A stretch of 64,000 nt of DNA from Deltaproteobacteria bacterium. GTDB taxonomy: Bacteria > Myxococcota_A > Polyangia > Haliangiales > Haliangiaceae. A model generated the notes under the pieces. That model was not told the origin of the DNA and made no database searches. It saw only the letters and a list, made by a program, of their open reading frames with translations. The position numbers were made by a program, and so were the translations under genes. How positions within the stretch are numbered: position 1 is the first letter of the stretch; every line of letters starts with the position of its first letter. Shown here in pieces: positions 51,016-58,933 of the stretch. Location: NCBI GenBank assembly GCA_020630875.1, contig JAHDIH010000003.1, forward strand, positions 210,071 through 274,070, given 5' to 3'.

Positions 51016-53429
51016 TAGTTTGCTCCTCTCACTGGGACTACGAGAGTGCCGGAGTTGGTGTCTCCTGTTTTCTCTTCCGCTGTCCAGACTTTTACTTTGT
51101 GTCCTACTTTGGGATCAAGCCAGCGGCTTTGAACAGTCCCGATCAACTTCTTACCTTGTTCGTCCACGTCAGCTTTATCATCTCCATCAAAGTCCCAGTG
51201 AACCGTTACGTTTTTACTTTCGGGACCAAATCCAGGAAGTATTTCTACCTCTACAACGCCCTCCCCTTTTTCCTTCCACTTCATTTCAGGGGAGGTTGAA
51301 AAAATAAAGGAGTTCGTACGCCACGCCAAAACGAAAACAGTCGCCAACCCGACGCACATGGCAGCTATGTAGCGTTGAATGTTTCCGTTTTGGACCCGGG
51401 ATAGTACAGACTTGCTAAAGAAGTCGACAACAAAGGCGCTGCCATTGACGAACACGCCGTCGATTACAAACTTGTCCACAAACTTGAACAGTGCCATTGC
51501 CACGTTCCGGAACGGACCAATGAATGCTTTTTCGTAGATTTCATCTACGTACAGTTTGTTCTTCGACAAGTCGTACAACTTGCTTCCGCGCTCACTTGTC
51601 ACAAAGTGGTCTACGGCGGGAGCCGTTTTACCGTTAAAAAGTTTGTACGCGATTGCTACGCCGATGATGGCGAAAAGCGTTGCCGCTCCCATGAGCCCTC
51701 CGATCCACGCCGCGGAGTGCGGTACCATTTTAACAACTTTTCCGTCGAGGAAATGACCGGCCATCTCATAATCCACCAGAGTGGAAGCAAGCCCGTTTCC
51801 ATCATAGAAAATCGATGGCACCAGCCAGCTGCCAAGAAGGTTGGGAAGCGAGCCAATGTGAGGTAGGCCAAGGAAACCAGCAAATACTGCCAAGACTCCA
51901 AGCACCGCCAAAGGAATCGTCATCGACGGTGGGGACTCGTGGATGTGACTCTGCGTTTCTTCGTCGGCGCGGCACTCTCCTGAGAAGACCATAAAGTACA
52001 ACCGGTACATGTAGATCGCGGTCCCGATCGCGGCGAGGGTCAAGATCCCAAATAAAATGTAGCCGTATCCAGGAAACCATCCTTCTCCATTGGCGAAAAA
52101 TGCGCCCGCTAGAATCTCGTCTTTGGAGAAGAATCCACTCATAAGCGGCAGTCCCGCGATAGCCCAACAATAGACAAAGAACGCGCCGTGGGTAATCGGC
52201 AGTTTTCTGCGAAGCCCACCCATTTTGGTCATGTCTCCTGACCCGCTCATGGCATGCATGACGGAGCCAGCACCAAGGAAAAGTCCTGCTTTAAAGAACG
52301 CATGGGTCATTAGATGAAAGATGCCCGCCACAAACGCACCACTGCCAACGGCCACAAACATAAAGCCCAGTTGTGAAACGGTAGAATAAGCGAGTACCTT
52401 TTTTAAGTCGGTTTGTGCGAACGCCATGAACGCTGCAAGAAGCGCCGTGAGTGCGCCAATTCCGGCCACTATAGCCATCGCCGTGGCGGATGACATGTAC
52501 AAAAAGGACAGTCTCGCAATCATGTAGACCCCAGCGGTAACCATAGTCGCGGCGTGGATGAGTGCCGACACTGGAGTGGGACCGGCCATGGCATCTGGTA
52601 GCCAGACGTAAAGTGGTATTTGAGCCGACTTGCCGCATGCGCCGATAAAGAACAACAGCCCGGCAAAGAAAGCGAATCGTTCGTCCAAAAATCCGCCGGA
52701 TGGTTCAATCATCCGCACAGAGTTGTAGGAGGATTCAAACATTTCTACGGCAGCGGGACTGCGTAGGTTCATGAAATCCAAACCGATAGATTCTGCTCCA
52801 CTGGCTTTCATTCCCCAAAATAGTACGAACATTCCAAGAATGAATGCGAAGTCACCAATGCGGTTGACAACAAACGCTTTCCGACCCGCTGTAGCGTAGT
52901 TCTCATTTTCAAACCAGAAACCGATAAGTAGGTACGAACAAAGCCCTACCCCTTCCCAACCGATAAACATCATCGGCATGTTGGCACCAAGTACAAGAAC
53001 GAGCATGGAACCAGTAAAAAGATTGAGGTAGCCGAAGTACGCAGCGTAACGCGGCTCGTGGGACATGTAGCCCGTGGAGTAAAGATGGATAAGTGACCCG
53101 ACAAAGGTAATGATCAAAATCATTACCGCAGATAGCGTGTCTAAATGGAACGTAAAGTCTAGCTTTAATCTGCCAACTTCGATCCAAGTGTAGAGGTGTT
53201 GGCGAAGAATGGGAGCCCCAGCGCCATCCGTACCATTTTTCCATGCCGCGAATGCGTCCCAAAGAGGACCCGCAACAGCCGTCAGAGCGACGACAAATGC
53301 TGCAACAATCACCCCCACGCCAACTACATGAACCGTCCGCCGACTAAGATGCCGACCAAAAAGAATGTTGAATGCTGCCCCAATAATGGGGAGTAGCGGG
53401 ATCCACAAAAGTGTACTATTGGTTTCCAT
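51015..53429 (-). CDS. nuoL: NADH-quinone oxidoreductase subunit L with extra C-terminal domain
   Basis: 804 residues, against about 610-660 usual. The antiporter core is normal: FHLDTLSAVMILIITFVGSL, LFIGACGKSAQIPLYVWLPD-type segment (here FFIGACGKSAQIPLYVWLPD), AGPTPVSALIHAATMVTAGV, QTDLKKVLAYSTVSQLGFMF, and PLMSGFFSKDEILAGAFF. The lateral helix and last TM (YIAAMCVGLATVFVLAW) end near residue 705. About 98 more residues follow, predicted beta-rich and soluble, with VTVHWDFDGDDKADVDEQG and VQSRWLDPKVGHKVKVWTAE, resembling a PKD/Ig-like fold with an Asp-rich loop. Whether it faces the periplasm depends on TM count. In operon nuoEFJKLMN. Confidence 0.93.
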   Translation of the reverse strand: METNSTLLWIPLLPIIGAAFNILFGRHLSRRTVHVVGVGVIVAAFVVALTAVAGPLWDAFAAWKNGTDGAGAPILRQHLYTWIEVGRLKLDFTFHLDTLSAVMILIITFVGSLIHLYSTGYMSHEPRYAAYFGYLNLFTGSMLVLVLGANMPMMFIGWEGVGLCSYLLIGFWFENENYATAGRKAFVVNRIGDFAFILGMFVLFWGMKASGAESIGLDFMNLRSPAAVEMFESSYNSVRMIEPSGGFLDERFAFFAGLLFFIGACGKSAQIPLYVWLPDAMAGPTPVSALIHAATMVTAGVYMIARLSFLYMSSATAMAIVAGIGALTALLAAFMAFAQTDLKKVLAYSTVSQLGFMFVAVGSGAFVAGIFHLMTHAFFKAGLFLGAGSVMHAMSGSGDMTKMGGLRRKLPITHGAFFVYCWAIAGLPLMSGFFSKDEILAGAFFANGEGWFPGYGYILFGILTLAAIGTAIYMYRLYFMVFSGECRADEETQSHIHESPPSMTIPLAVLGVLAVFAGFLGLPHIGSLPNLLGSWLVPSIFYDGNGLASTLVDYEMAGHFLDGKVVKMVPHSAAWIGGLMGAATLFAIIGVAIAYKLFNGKTAPAVDHFVTSERGSKLYDLSKNKLYVDEIYEKAFIGPFRNVAMALFKFVDKFVIDGVFVNGSAFVVDFFSKSVLSRVQNGNIQRYIAAMCVGLATVFVLAWRTNSFIFSTSPEMKWKEKGEGVVEVEILPGFGPESKNVTVHWDFDGDDKADVDEQGKKLIGTVQSRWLDPKVGHKVKVWTAEEKTGDTNSGTLVVPVRGAN

Positions 53430-53433
53430 GGTC

Positions 53434-53751
53434 CTATCCTTTCAACTCAGTCATTTTGTCGACTTCAACATGCGCGGTAGTTCGGAAGAGTTGCACCACG
53501 ATCGCTAGACCAATCGCAGCTTCGGCAGCTGCTACAGCGATGACAATAAACGCAAGGTTGTGCCCGCGCATGTCGCCGTGCAATCTGGCAAACGTAAGAA
53601 TCGCGATATTGCCTGCATTGAGCATTAGCTCAACGCTCATCAACATGATTAGCGCGTTTTTGCGAACCAAAACGCCAACAGCACCAATGGTAAACAGCAG
53701 TACTGCCAAAATTAGGAAATGCCCATACGAAATGTGAAGGAACCAGTTCAT
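53434..53751 (-). CDS. nuoK: NADH-quinone oxidoreductase subunit K
   Basis: 105 residues, three membrane helices. HISYGHFLILAVLLFTIGAV, MLMSVELMLNAGNIAILTFA with the key Glu residues of the E-channel, and FIVIAVAAAEAAIGLAIVVQ with the second conserved Glu. Normal length. Overlaps nuoJ by 4 bp and is 4 bp from nuoL. Part of the proton path at the membrane-arm junction. Confidence 0.95.
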   Translation of the reverse strand: MNWFLHISYGHFLILAVLLFTIGAVGVLVRKNALIMLMSVELMLNAGNIAILTFARLHGDMRGHNLAFIVIAVAAAEAAIGLAIVVQLFRTTAHVEVDKMTELKG

Positions 53752-54377
53752 TGCTTCACCTCCTCTTTCTTATACACTCGTTTGGCGCCTGGCCTTGCGA
53801 CAGCAAGTGCGCCAACCACTGCGGTTAAAAGCACGAGTGACACGGCTTCGAATGGGAAGAGGTAGTCCCGAAAAAGAACCGTACCGATTTCCTTTGTCGT
53901 CCCAAATCCCGGTGCTGGTTTACGAGCCGCTAGTTGACCGATGTCGTTGACAGCCCAAAGCACAGTAGAAAGTCGGTAAACGATAAACGCGAGACTAACC
54001 CCGACAATCGCGATACCAAACTTAGAGTTGGGTTCGAGACTTTCATCGACTGGCTTATTAAGAATCATAATAACGAATACGAAGAGCACCATAATCGCCC
54101 CCGCGTAAACGAGAACTTGAATTGCAGCGAGAAACGATGCGAAAAGCATCACGTAGACCACTGCGATGCAAAGAAAGGTGCCGACCATTCCCATTACGGC
54201 GGAGATTAAGTTCTTTCTGGTAATAACAAATACGGCGCCACCAAGCACCAAGGCAGCAAAAGACCAAAAGAACAGCGCTTGACCAGTAGTGGTAGTAGGA
54301 GCGTCATTGGTCGCGGCCAGCGCCGGTAGTGCAGTTATCATTATAAGCAGTGACGCCATCAAGTTTAACTTCTTCAT
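53748..54377 (-). CDS. nuoJ: NADH-quinone oxidoreductase subunit J
   Basis: 209 residues. An N-terminal hydrophobic segment (KLNLMASLLIMITALPALAA) looks like a signal peptide and is extra to the core. The NuoJ core follows: GQALFFWSFAALVLGGAVFV, FLAAIQVLVYAGAIMVLFVF with the conserved TM3 pi-bulge region, and a last TM (PFEAVSLVLLTAVVGALAVA). Membrane-arm subunit of complex I. Overlaps nuoF by 4 bp and nuoK by 4 bp. Confidence 0.93.
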   Translation of the reverse strand: MKKLNLMASLLIMITALPALAATNDAPTTTTGQALFFWSFAALVLGGAVFVITRKNLISAVMGMVGTFLCIAVVYVMLFASFLAAIQVLVYAGAIMVLFVFVIMILNKPVDESLEPNSKFGIAIVGVSLAFIVYRLSTVLWAVNDIGQLAARKPAPGFGTTKEIGTVLFRDYLFPFEAVSLVLLTAVVGALAVARPGAKRVYKKEEVKQ

Positions 54378-55705
54378 GCCGCACTTCCTTTCTGGGCTGC
54401 AGCTATCTTTGCTTCAAACTCATCCCAAAATCGAGTTAGAAAGCCCATCATTGGCCAAGCTGCCGCTTCTCCTAGTGCGCAAATCGAGTTGCCTGCGATA
54501 CCGTGAGCAATCGATCCGAGAAGCTCAGCATCTCCAGGTTTACCTTTTCCGAAGGCGACGCGCTTGGATACTTTTTCGAGCCACCCCGTCCCTTCACGAC
54601 AGGGAGTACATTGTCCGCACGACTCGTGCGCGTAAAACTTCATGATTCGCCACACGACTTTGGTGATGTCAGTTTCGTCATCGATCACGACGATGCCTCC
54701 CGACCCTGCCATGGTACGCAGCTGTCGTCCGCCGCCCATGTCGAAGGTTTTGCCGGGGCCGTACTCGCAAGGTTTGATTCGTTCGTCGGTCATCATCGCG
54801 TCAAACTCTACCGGAACGTCAAGTTCGTCGTCGCACATCGGCGGCATTGACGACCCTCCAGGAATCACGGCTTTAACTTTGCGACCTTTCCAAACGCCAC
54901 CGCAAACGTCATCAATCAGCTCACGCATGGTGATGGTCATCGGAAGCTCGTATACGCCAGGCTTATTAACGTGACCTGAGACGCAAACGATTCGTGTTCC
55001 ACCAGAGCGACCAACCCCGAGGTCGGCGAACCATTGTCCCCCTTTGTCGACAATGGCTGGGATGTTCATTAGCGTCTCTACATTATTAACGATGGTAGGA
55101 TTACCAAAGAGACCTTTGACAGCTGGGAACGGAGGCTTAAGCCGAGGTTGACCGCGAAGACCTTCAAGCGAATTCAATAGCGCCGTTTCTTCGCCACAGA
55201 TGTACGCGCCTGCTCCACGGTGGAGAGTGATGTGGCACGTTCGGCCGCTTCCGAAGATGTTGGTTCCAAGGTAGCCCTTGGCGTAAGCTTCATCCAACGC
55301 TTTTTGCAGCACCAAATATTCTGCCATCATCTCGCCACGGATGTAGATGTAGTTGTCTTCAGCCTTCAATGCGACCGCAGAGACAATCATGCCCTCGATC
55401 AGCAAGTGAGGGTCCCATGTAATTAGCTCCCCATCTTTACAAGTTCCAGGTTCCGACTCATCGCAGTTACAGACAAGATGAACGGTTTTGGCATCTTTGG
55501 GTAGGAAGCCCCACTTGATTCCTGTAGGGAATCCCGCGCCGCCACGGCCGCGAAGATTAGAAGTTTTAACCTCTTCGATGATTTTCGCAGAGTCCATCGA
55601 CAGAGACTTACGAGCCACACTGTACCCGCCGAGCGACTCATAGCCCTCAATGGTACGTGCTTTTTCATTGCCAAAATTGGCGGTAACAATTTTTGTTTCG
55701 CTCAT
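54374..55705 (-). CDS. nuoF: NADH-quinone oxidoreductase subunit F
   Basis: 443 residues. FMN and NADH site: SNLRGRGGAGFPTGIKWGFL and RGAGAYICGEETALLNSLEG. The 4Fe-4S cluster N3 is bound by ESCGQCTPCREGT and the later NSICALGEAAAW. Oxidises NADH at the tip of the peripheral arm in the cytosol. Sits between nuoE (1 bp overlap) and nuoJ (4 bp overlap): nuoG, nuoH and nuoI, which normally lie here, are absent from the window. Confidence 0.96.
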   Translation of the reverse strand: MSETKIVTANFGNEKARTIEGYESLGGYSVARKSLSMDSAKIIEEVKTSNLRGRGGAGFPTGIKWGFLPKDAKTVHLVCNCDESEPGTCKDGELITWDPHLLIEGMIVSAVALKAEDNYIYIRGEMMAEYLVLQKALDEAYAKGYLGTNIFGSGRTCHITLHRGAGAYICGEETALLNSLEGLRGQPRLKPPFPAVKGLFGNPTIVNNVETLMNIPAIVDKGGQWFADLGVGRSGGTRIVCVSGHVNKPGVYELPMTITMRELIDDVCGGVWKGRKVKAVIPGGSSMPPMCDDELDVPVEFDAMMTDERIKPCEYGPGKTFDMGGGRQLRTMAGSGGIVVIDDETDITKVVWRIMKFYAHESCGQCTPCREGTGWLEKVSKRVAFGKGKPGDAELLGSIAHGIAGNSICALGEAAAWPMMGFLTRFWDEFEAKIAAAQKGSAA

Positions 55706-56202
55706 TACGCGACCTCGGATTCTGGATGTGGGTTGCTTCTAAGATACGTGAGCATGTCGTCAACGTCTTTAGGCTCTAGGTCGAGGAAATACTTAGTTCC
55801 TGCCAGTATTGCTGGCGCATTCGCACATTTGGCGATGCACTCTTCCTCCACCACGTGAAAGTCTTCCGTACTGCCACCGACTTCAACCCCGAGTTTGCTC
55901 GTCAGAGAGTCCAACACATCGTAGGCGCCACGAAGCATGCACGACACGTTGGTGCAAACTCGCAAGGTCGTTTTGCCCGACGGCTCGCGTTTGTACATCG
56001 TATAAAACGTGGCAACACCATAGACGTGTGGGTAGGGCAGCCCGAGTGTCGCTGCTACGAGTTGCAACGCCTCGTCACTAAGGTGACCGAACTCTTTTTG
56101 AGCCATGTGCAATGCAGGCATCACCAAAGGTTGTTTGGATGGGTAACGCTCAGCCATACGGTCGAGCTTGGATAGTGAATCACTTGAAAAACTTAAAGAC
56201 AT
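55705..56202 (-). CDS. nuoE: NADH-quinone oxidoreductase subunit E
   Basis: 165 residues from the ATG at 56202, the length seen in homologues. The frame is open to an ATG at 56301, adding 33 residues that look like a membrane helix; see findings. The 2Fe-2S cluster N1a ligands are in VCTNVSCMLRGAYD (Cys-x4-Cys) and EEECIAKCANAPAI (Cys-x3-Cys); HVYGVATFYTMYKREPSGK is diagnostic. Forms the NADH dehydrogenase module with NuoF. No good SD is seen at either start. First gene of the nuo run, divergent from plsC. Confidence 0.93.
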   Translation of the reverse strand: MSLSFSSDSLSKLDRMAERYPSKQPLVMPALHMAQKEFGHLSDEALQLVAATLGLPYPHVYGVATFYTMYKREPSGKTTLRVCTNVSCMLRGAYDVLDSLTSKLGVEVGGSTEDFHVVEEECIAKCANAPAILAGTKYFLDLEPKDVDDMLTYLRSNPHPESEVA

Positions 56203-56340
56203 GGGGCACTTACGCTTATAAAGAAGCGTCGCGAAAATAAGGGCGGCTAACATTGCTGTCAAGGCGCCTAGCTGGCTTAAAACGTCGCGACTACAATTCA
56301 TTTTTATTTACTTTTTGGGTATGGTAAGTCCTGCCCAGCG

Positions 56341-57195
56341 ATGTCGATGCAAGAAAAGTTCACGGAGCTTTCCTCAAAGGTAGGTCATTTTGCGAATACT
56401 AAAGGTCCTACCAAGAGCGCCCAGCAATGGTACCTGCGAAAAGTACAGCAACGATGGATGACACGGGTATTTGGGCGACGCCTATTCACCGAAAACGTCG
56501 ATTGGCTGATCAACTTGAAACCCGACAGAGGGATCATCTTAGCAGCGAACCATCGTACCTTCTTCGACTTCTACGTAACGATGTTAGCGCTGTACAAAAG
56601 GGGGATCACTTGGGGAACCAGGCAGTACTATCCCGTACGAAAAGACTTCTTCTACGACAAGCCAAGCGGTGCCGCGATGAACTTTATGATCGGTGGCGGC
56701 GTAATGTATCCGCCGATCTTTAGAACCAAAGGCAATCGCTCCAATCAACAAGCGGTCGAGTTTTTAAAACACGTACTCGACGATCCTCGCACCATTGTAG
56801 GAATTCATCCGGAAGGCAAACGAAGTAAAACGGACAACCCTTACGAACTTCTGCGGGTTCAACCTGGGGTCGGGCAACTCGCCCTCAGAACCAAAGCTAT
56901 AGTCATTCCTATCTTCATCAATGGTATCAGCAATGATGTGGCGAAAGTTCTCAAGTCGGGTCGTTCTCACGCTATTGGCAAAGAGTCTCCGATTACCATC
57001 ACATGCGGCGATGCCATGGATTTTTCTAAGTACGACAATGAAAATCTACGCACCACAGTCTATCAAAGAGCTTCTGGGGACGTACGTGCGGCAATAACAG
57101 CCCTTGGACAAAAAGAAAAAGTGATCCGGGAAGATATCCTTAGTGGGAAAATTAAGCGAGACGACCACCGTTGGCTCGAACCGACAAAGTCGTAA
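56341..57195 (+). CDS. plsC: 1-acyl-sn-glycerol-3-phosphate acyltransferase-like protein (PlsC family)
   Basis: 284 residues. Acyltransferase block I is ILAANHRTFFDFYVTMLAL (the HxxxxD pair as NHRTFFD, about residue 73), block III is VGIHPEGKRSKTDN (PEGxRS type), and a QPGVGQLALRTKAIVIPIF strand follows. No strong transmembrane helix at the N-terminus. Should acylate lysophosphatidate or a related acceptor at the inner membrane face. 1 bp separates its stop from the convergent ggt gene. Confidence 0.85.
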   Translation: MSMQEKFTELSSKVGHFANTKGPTKSAQQWYLRKVQQRWMTRVFGRRLFTENVDWLINLKPDRGIILAANHRTFFDFYVTMLALYKRGITWGTRQYYPVRKDFFYDKPSGAAMNFMIGGGVMYPPIFRTKGNRSNQQAVEFLKHVLDDPRTIVGIHPEGKRSKTDNPYELLRVQPGVGQLALRTKAIVIPIFINGISNDVAKVLKSGRSHAIGKESPITITCGDAMDFSKYDNENLRTTVYQRASGDVRAAITALGQKEKVIREDILSGKIKRDDHRWLEPTKS

Positions 57196-57196
57196 A

Positions 57197-58891
57197 CTAC
57201 CACCACAAAAACCGATACTTTTTAGGCTTTGAGGAACGAGCGTAACCACAGACGTGGAGTTCTTTTTTTGAATAGGCAGCTTTGCCCCCCTTCCTAGAAT
57301 CACTTCCTGCCGAGAGTGTTCCGCCAACCAGGCTGATTGCTTGAACGGCCGTTGGCCATTTGACTACTTTCAGACTGTGCCCCCGAGCCTTCAAAGCTTC
57401 GATCGTAGTTTTTGATTCGTTTGGCTCGTAACGTAGGTCGTCGGGTTTCCATTGATGATGAAGTCGTGGCGAATCTATCGCCGTTTGCAGGTCGTGCCCG
57501 TACACAAAGTGCCGCACAAAGACTTGCAATACATTTGAAATAATTCGCGGTCCCCCTGAGCCACCAAGGCATCCGACGACCTTGCCTTTTCTGAAAATCA
57601 AAAGAGGTGACATCGATGAAAGCGGAGTTTTTCCTCCTCCCACCAAGTTCTTCTCACTCTGAATCAGGCCGTACATATTCGCTACCCCTTCGGCCAGCGA
57701 AAAGTCATCGATCTGATTGTTAAGCACTACCCCACCGGGAGTTATGAGCTTGGCCCCAAACGAACCGTTTACGGTAGTAGTAAGTGAAACCGCATTTCCG
57801 AAGTCATCGATCACGCAAAAGTGAGACGTGCCAGAATCATCACTAGTCCCTGCTTTTACGCCATCTCCGCCGTAGGCGTCATGCGCAGAGACTTTGTCAC
57901 CGACCTTGTTAGCCATGCGATTGAGACGCTTTTCCGACAATAAGTTCGTCAACTTTCCTTTCTCACCGAGTAGTCTCGCCCTATCGGCGAAAGCGTGTTT
58001 CAGCGCCTCTACTTGTAGGTGACGAGCTTTTTCGGAGTGTCGCGGGGGGAGCCCTACCGTTTCAAGAATGCTTGCCGCAACAGCTATCGCAAATCCCCCC
58101 GATGAAGGAAGCCTCGGTCCTTTGATCTCATATCCCAACGCCTGAGCCACAAGCGGGCGCGAGGTTTTAACTCGGTAATCTTTGAGATCCTGTAACGTCA
58201 ATACGCCACCAGCGTCCGTAACTGTTTTCACAGTCGAGCCAGCAATCCCGCCCGCGTAAAATGCTTTGGGTCCCTGCTTCGAAATCTCTTGAAGCGTTCG
58301 CGCCAATTCCAGTCGATGAATTGTCCCTCTGGCCCACTCTTCAATTTTCTTTTTCATTGCTGGTTGATTTGCTGCCTTTCTATTTGCGACGCCCTGTAAA
58401 AACTTAGACGCAGTTCTCTCCTTCTGAGCTAAGGCAATCGCTGGTGCGACGACCTCCGCCCACGAAAGCCTCCCCCGCCCTTTCCAAAGGGCAAATAGAC
58501 CAGCGACTTCTCCTGGAACCCCCACCGCGAGACCGCCTTCTGTAGAAAGTCGTTTTTGAACCACGCCGTTGACGTCAAAATGTGCCGGCGTTAGTGCAGA
58601 GGGAGCGCGTTCTCTAAAGTCAAAGAACGTTGACTGCCTATTTGTTTGCTCGTAGACAACCGCAAGGCCACCACCGCCAATACCAGAAGAAGCAGGATTG
58701 ACTACACCTAGCGCAAGCGCGGTAGCAGCCGCAGCGTCAAATGCGTTTCCTCCCTGATCTAAGATTTTGGCGCCCACCTCACTCGCTACGCGGTGATCCG
58801 CAGCTACTACCCCGTCTGCACCTGCAGAAGCTCCTGATAAAAGCAAAAATAGCCAACGAATTGACCAACTTACCAAGTATTTAGCTCTCAT
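57197..58891 (-). CDS. ggt: Gamma-glutamyltransferase (periplasmic)
   Basis: 564 residues from the ATG at 58891, which begins a signal peptide (KYLVSWSIRWLFLLLSGASA) and leaves 42 bp to the divergent PilZ gene. Ntn-hydrolase precursor: GGNAFDAAAATALALGVVNP and SSGIGGGGLAVVYE in the large subunit; autocleavage before the catalytic Thr in DDSGTSHFCVIDDFGNAVSL, then TTTVNGSFGAKL and NNQIDDFS. LSSMSPLLIF and CLGGSGGPRI line the active site. Cleaves gamma-glutamyl bonds (for example glutathione) in the periplasm. The TSHF form replaces the more usual TTH. Confidence 0.92.
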   Translation of the reverse strand: MRAKYLVSWSIRWLFLLLSGASAGADGVVAADHRVASEVGAKILDQGGNAFDAAAATALALGVVNPASSGIGGGGLAVVYEQTNRQSTFFDFRERAPSALTPAHFDVNGVVQKRLSTEGGLAVGVPGEVAGLFALWKGRGRLSWAEVVAPAIALAQKERTASKFLQGVANRKAANQPAMKKKIEEWARGTIHRLELARTLQEISKQGPKAFYAGGIAGSTVKTVTDAGGVLTLQDLKDYRVKTSRPLVAQALGYEIKGPRLPSSGGFAIAVAASILETVGLPPRHSEKARHLQVEALKHAFADRARLLGEKGKLTNLLSEKRLNRMANKVGDKVSAHDAYGGDGVKAGTSDDSGTSHFCVIDDFGNAVSLTTTVNGSFGAKLITPGGVVLNNQIDDFSLAEGVANMYGLIQSEKNLVGGGKTPLSSMSPLLIFRKGKVVGCLGGSGGPRIISNVLQVFVRHFVYGHDLQTAIDSPRLHHQWKPDDLRYEPNESKTTIEALKARGHSLKVVKWPTAVQAISLVGGTLSAGSDSRKGGKAAYSKKELHVCGYARSSKPKKYRFLWW

Positions 58892-58933
58892 TTTCGCTAT
58901 ACTAACAGCTGCCAATGGCATCCAGGGGGATTC

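Noticed and set aside
53411..53737. Plus-strand frame of 108 residues opposite nuoK
   Set aside because: Fully antisense to a well-supported complex I gene.
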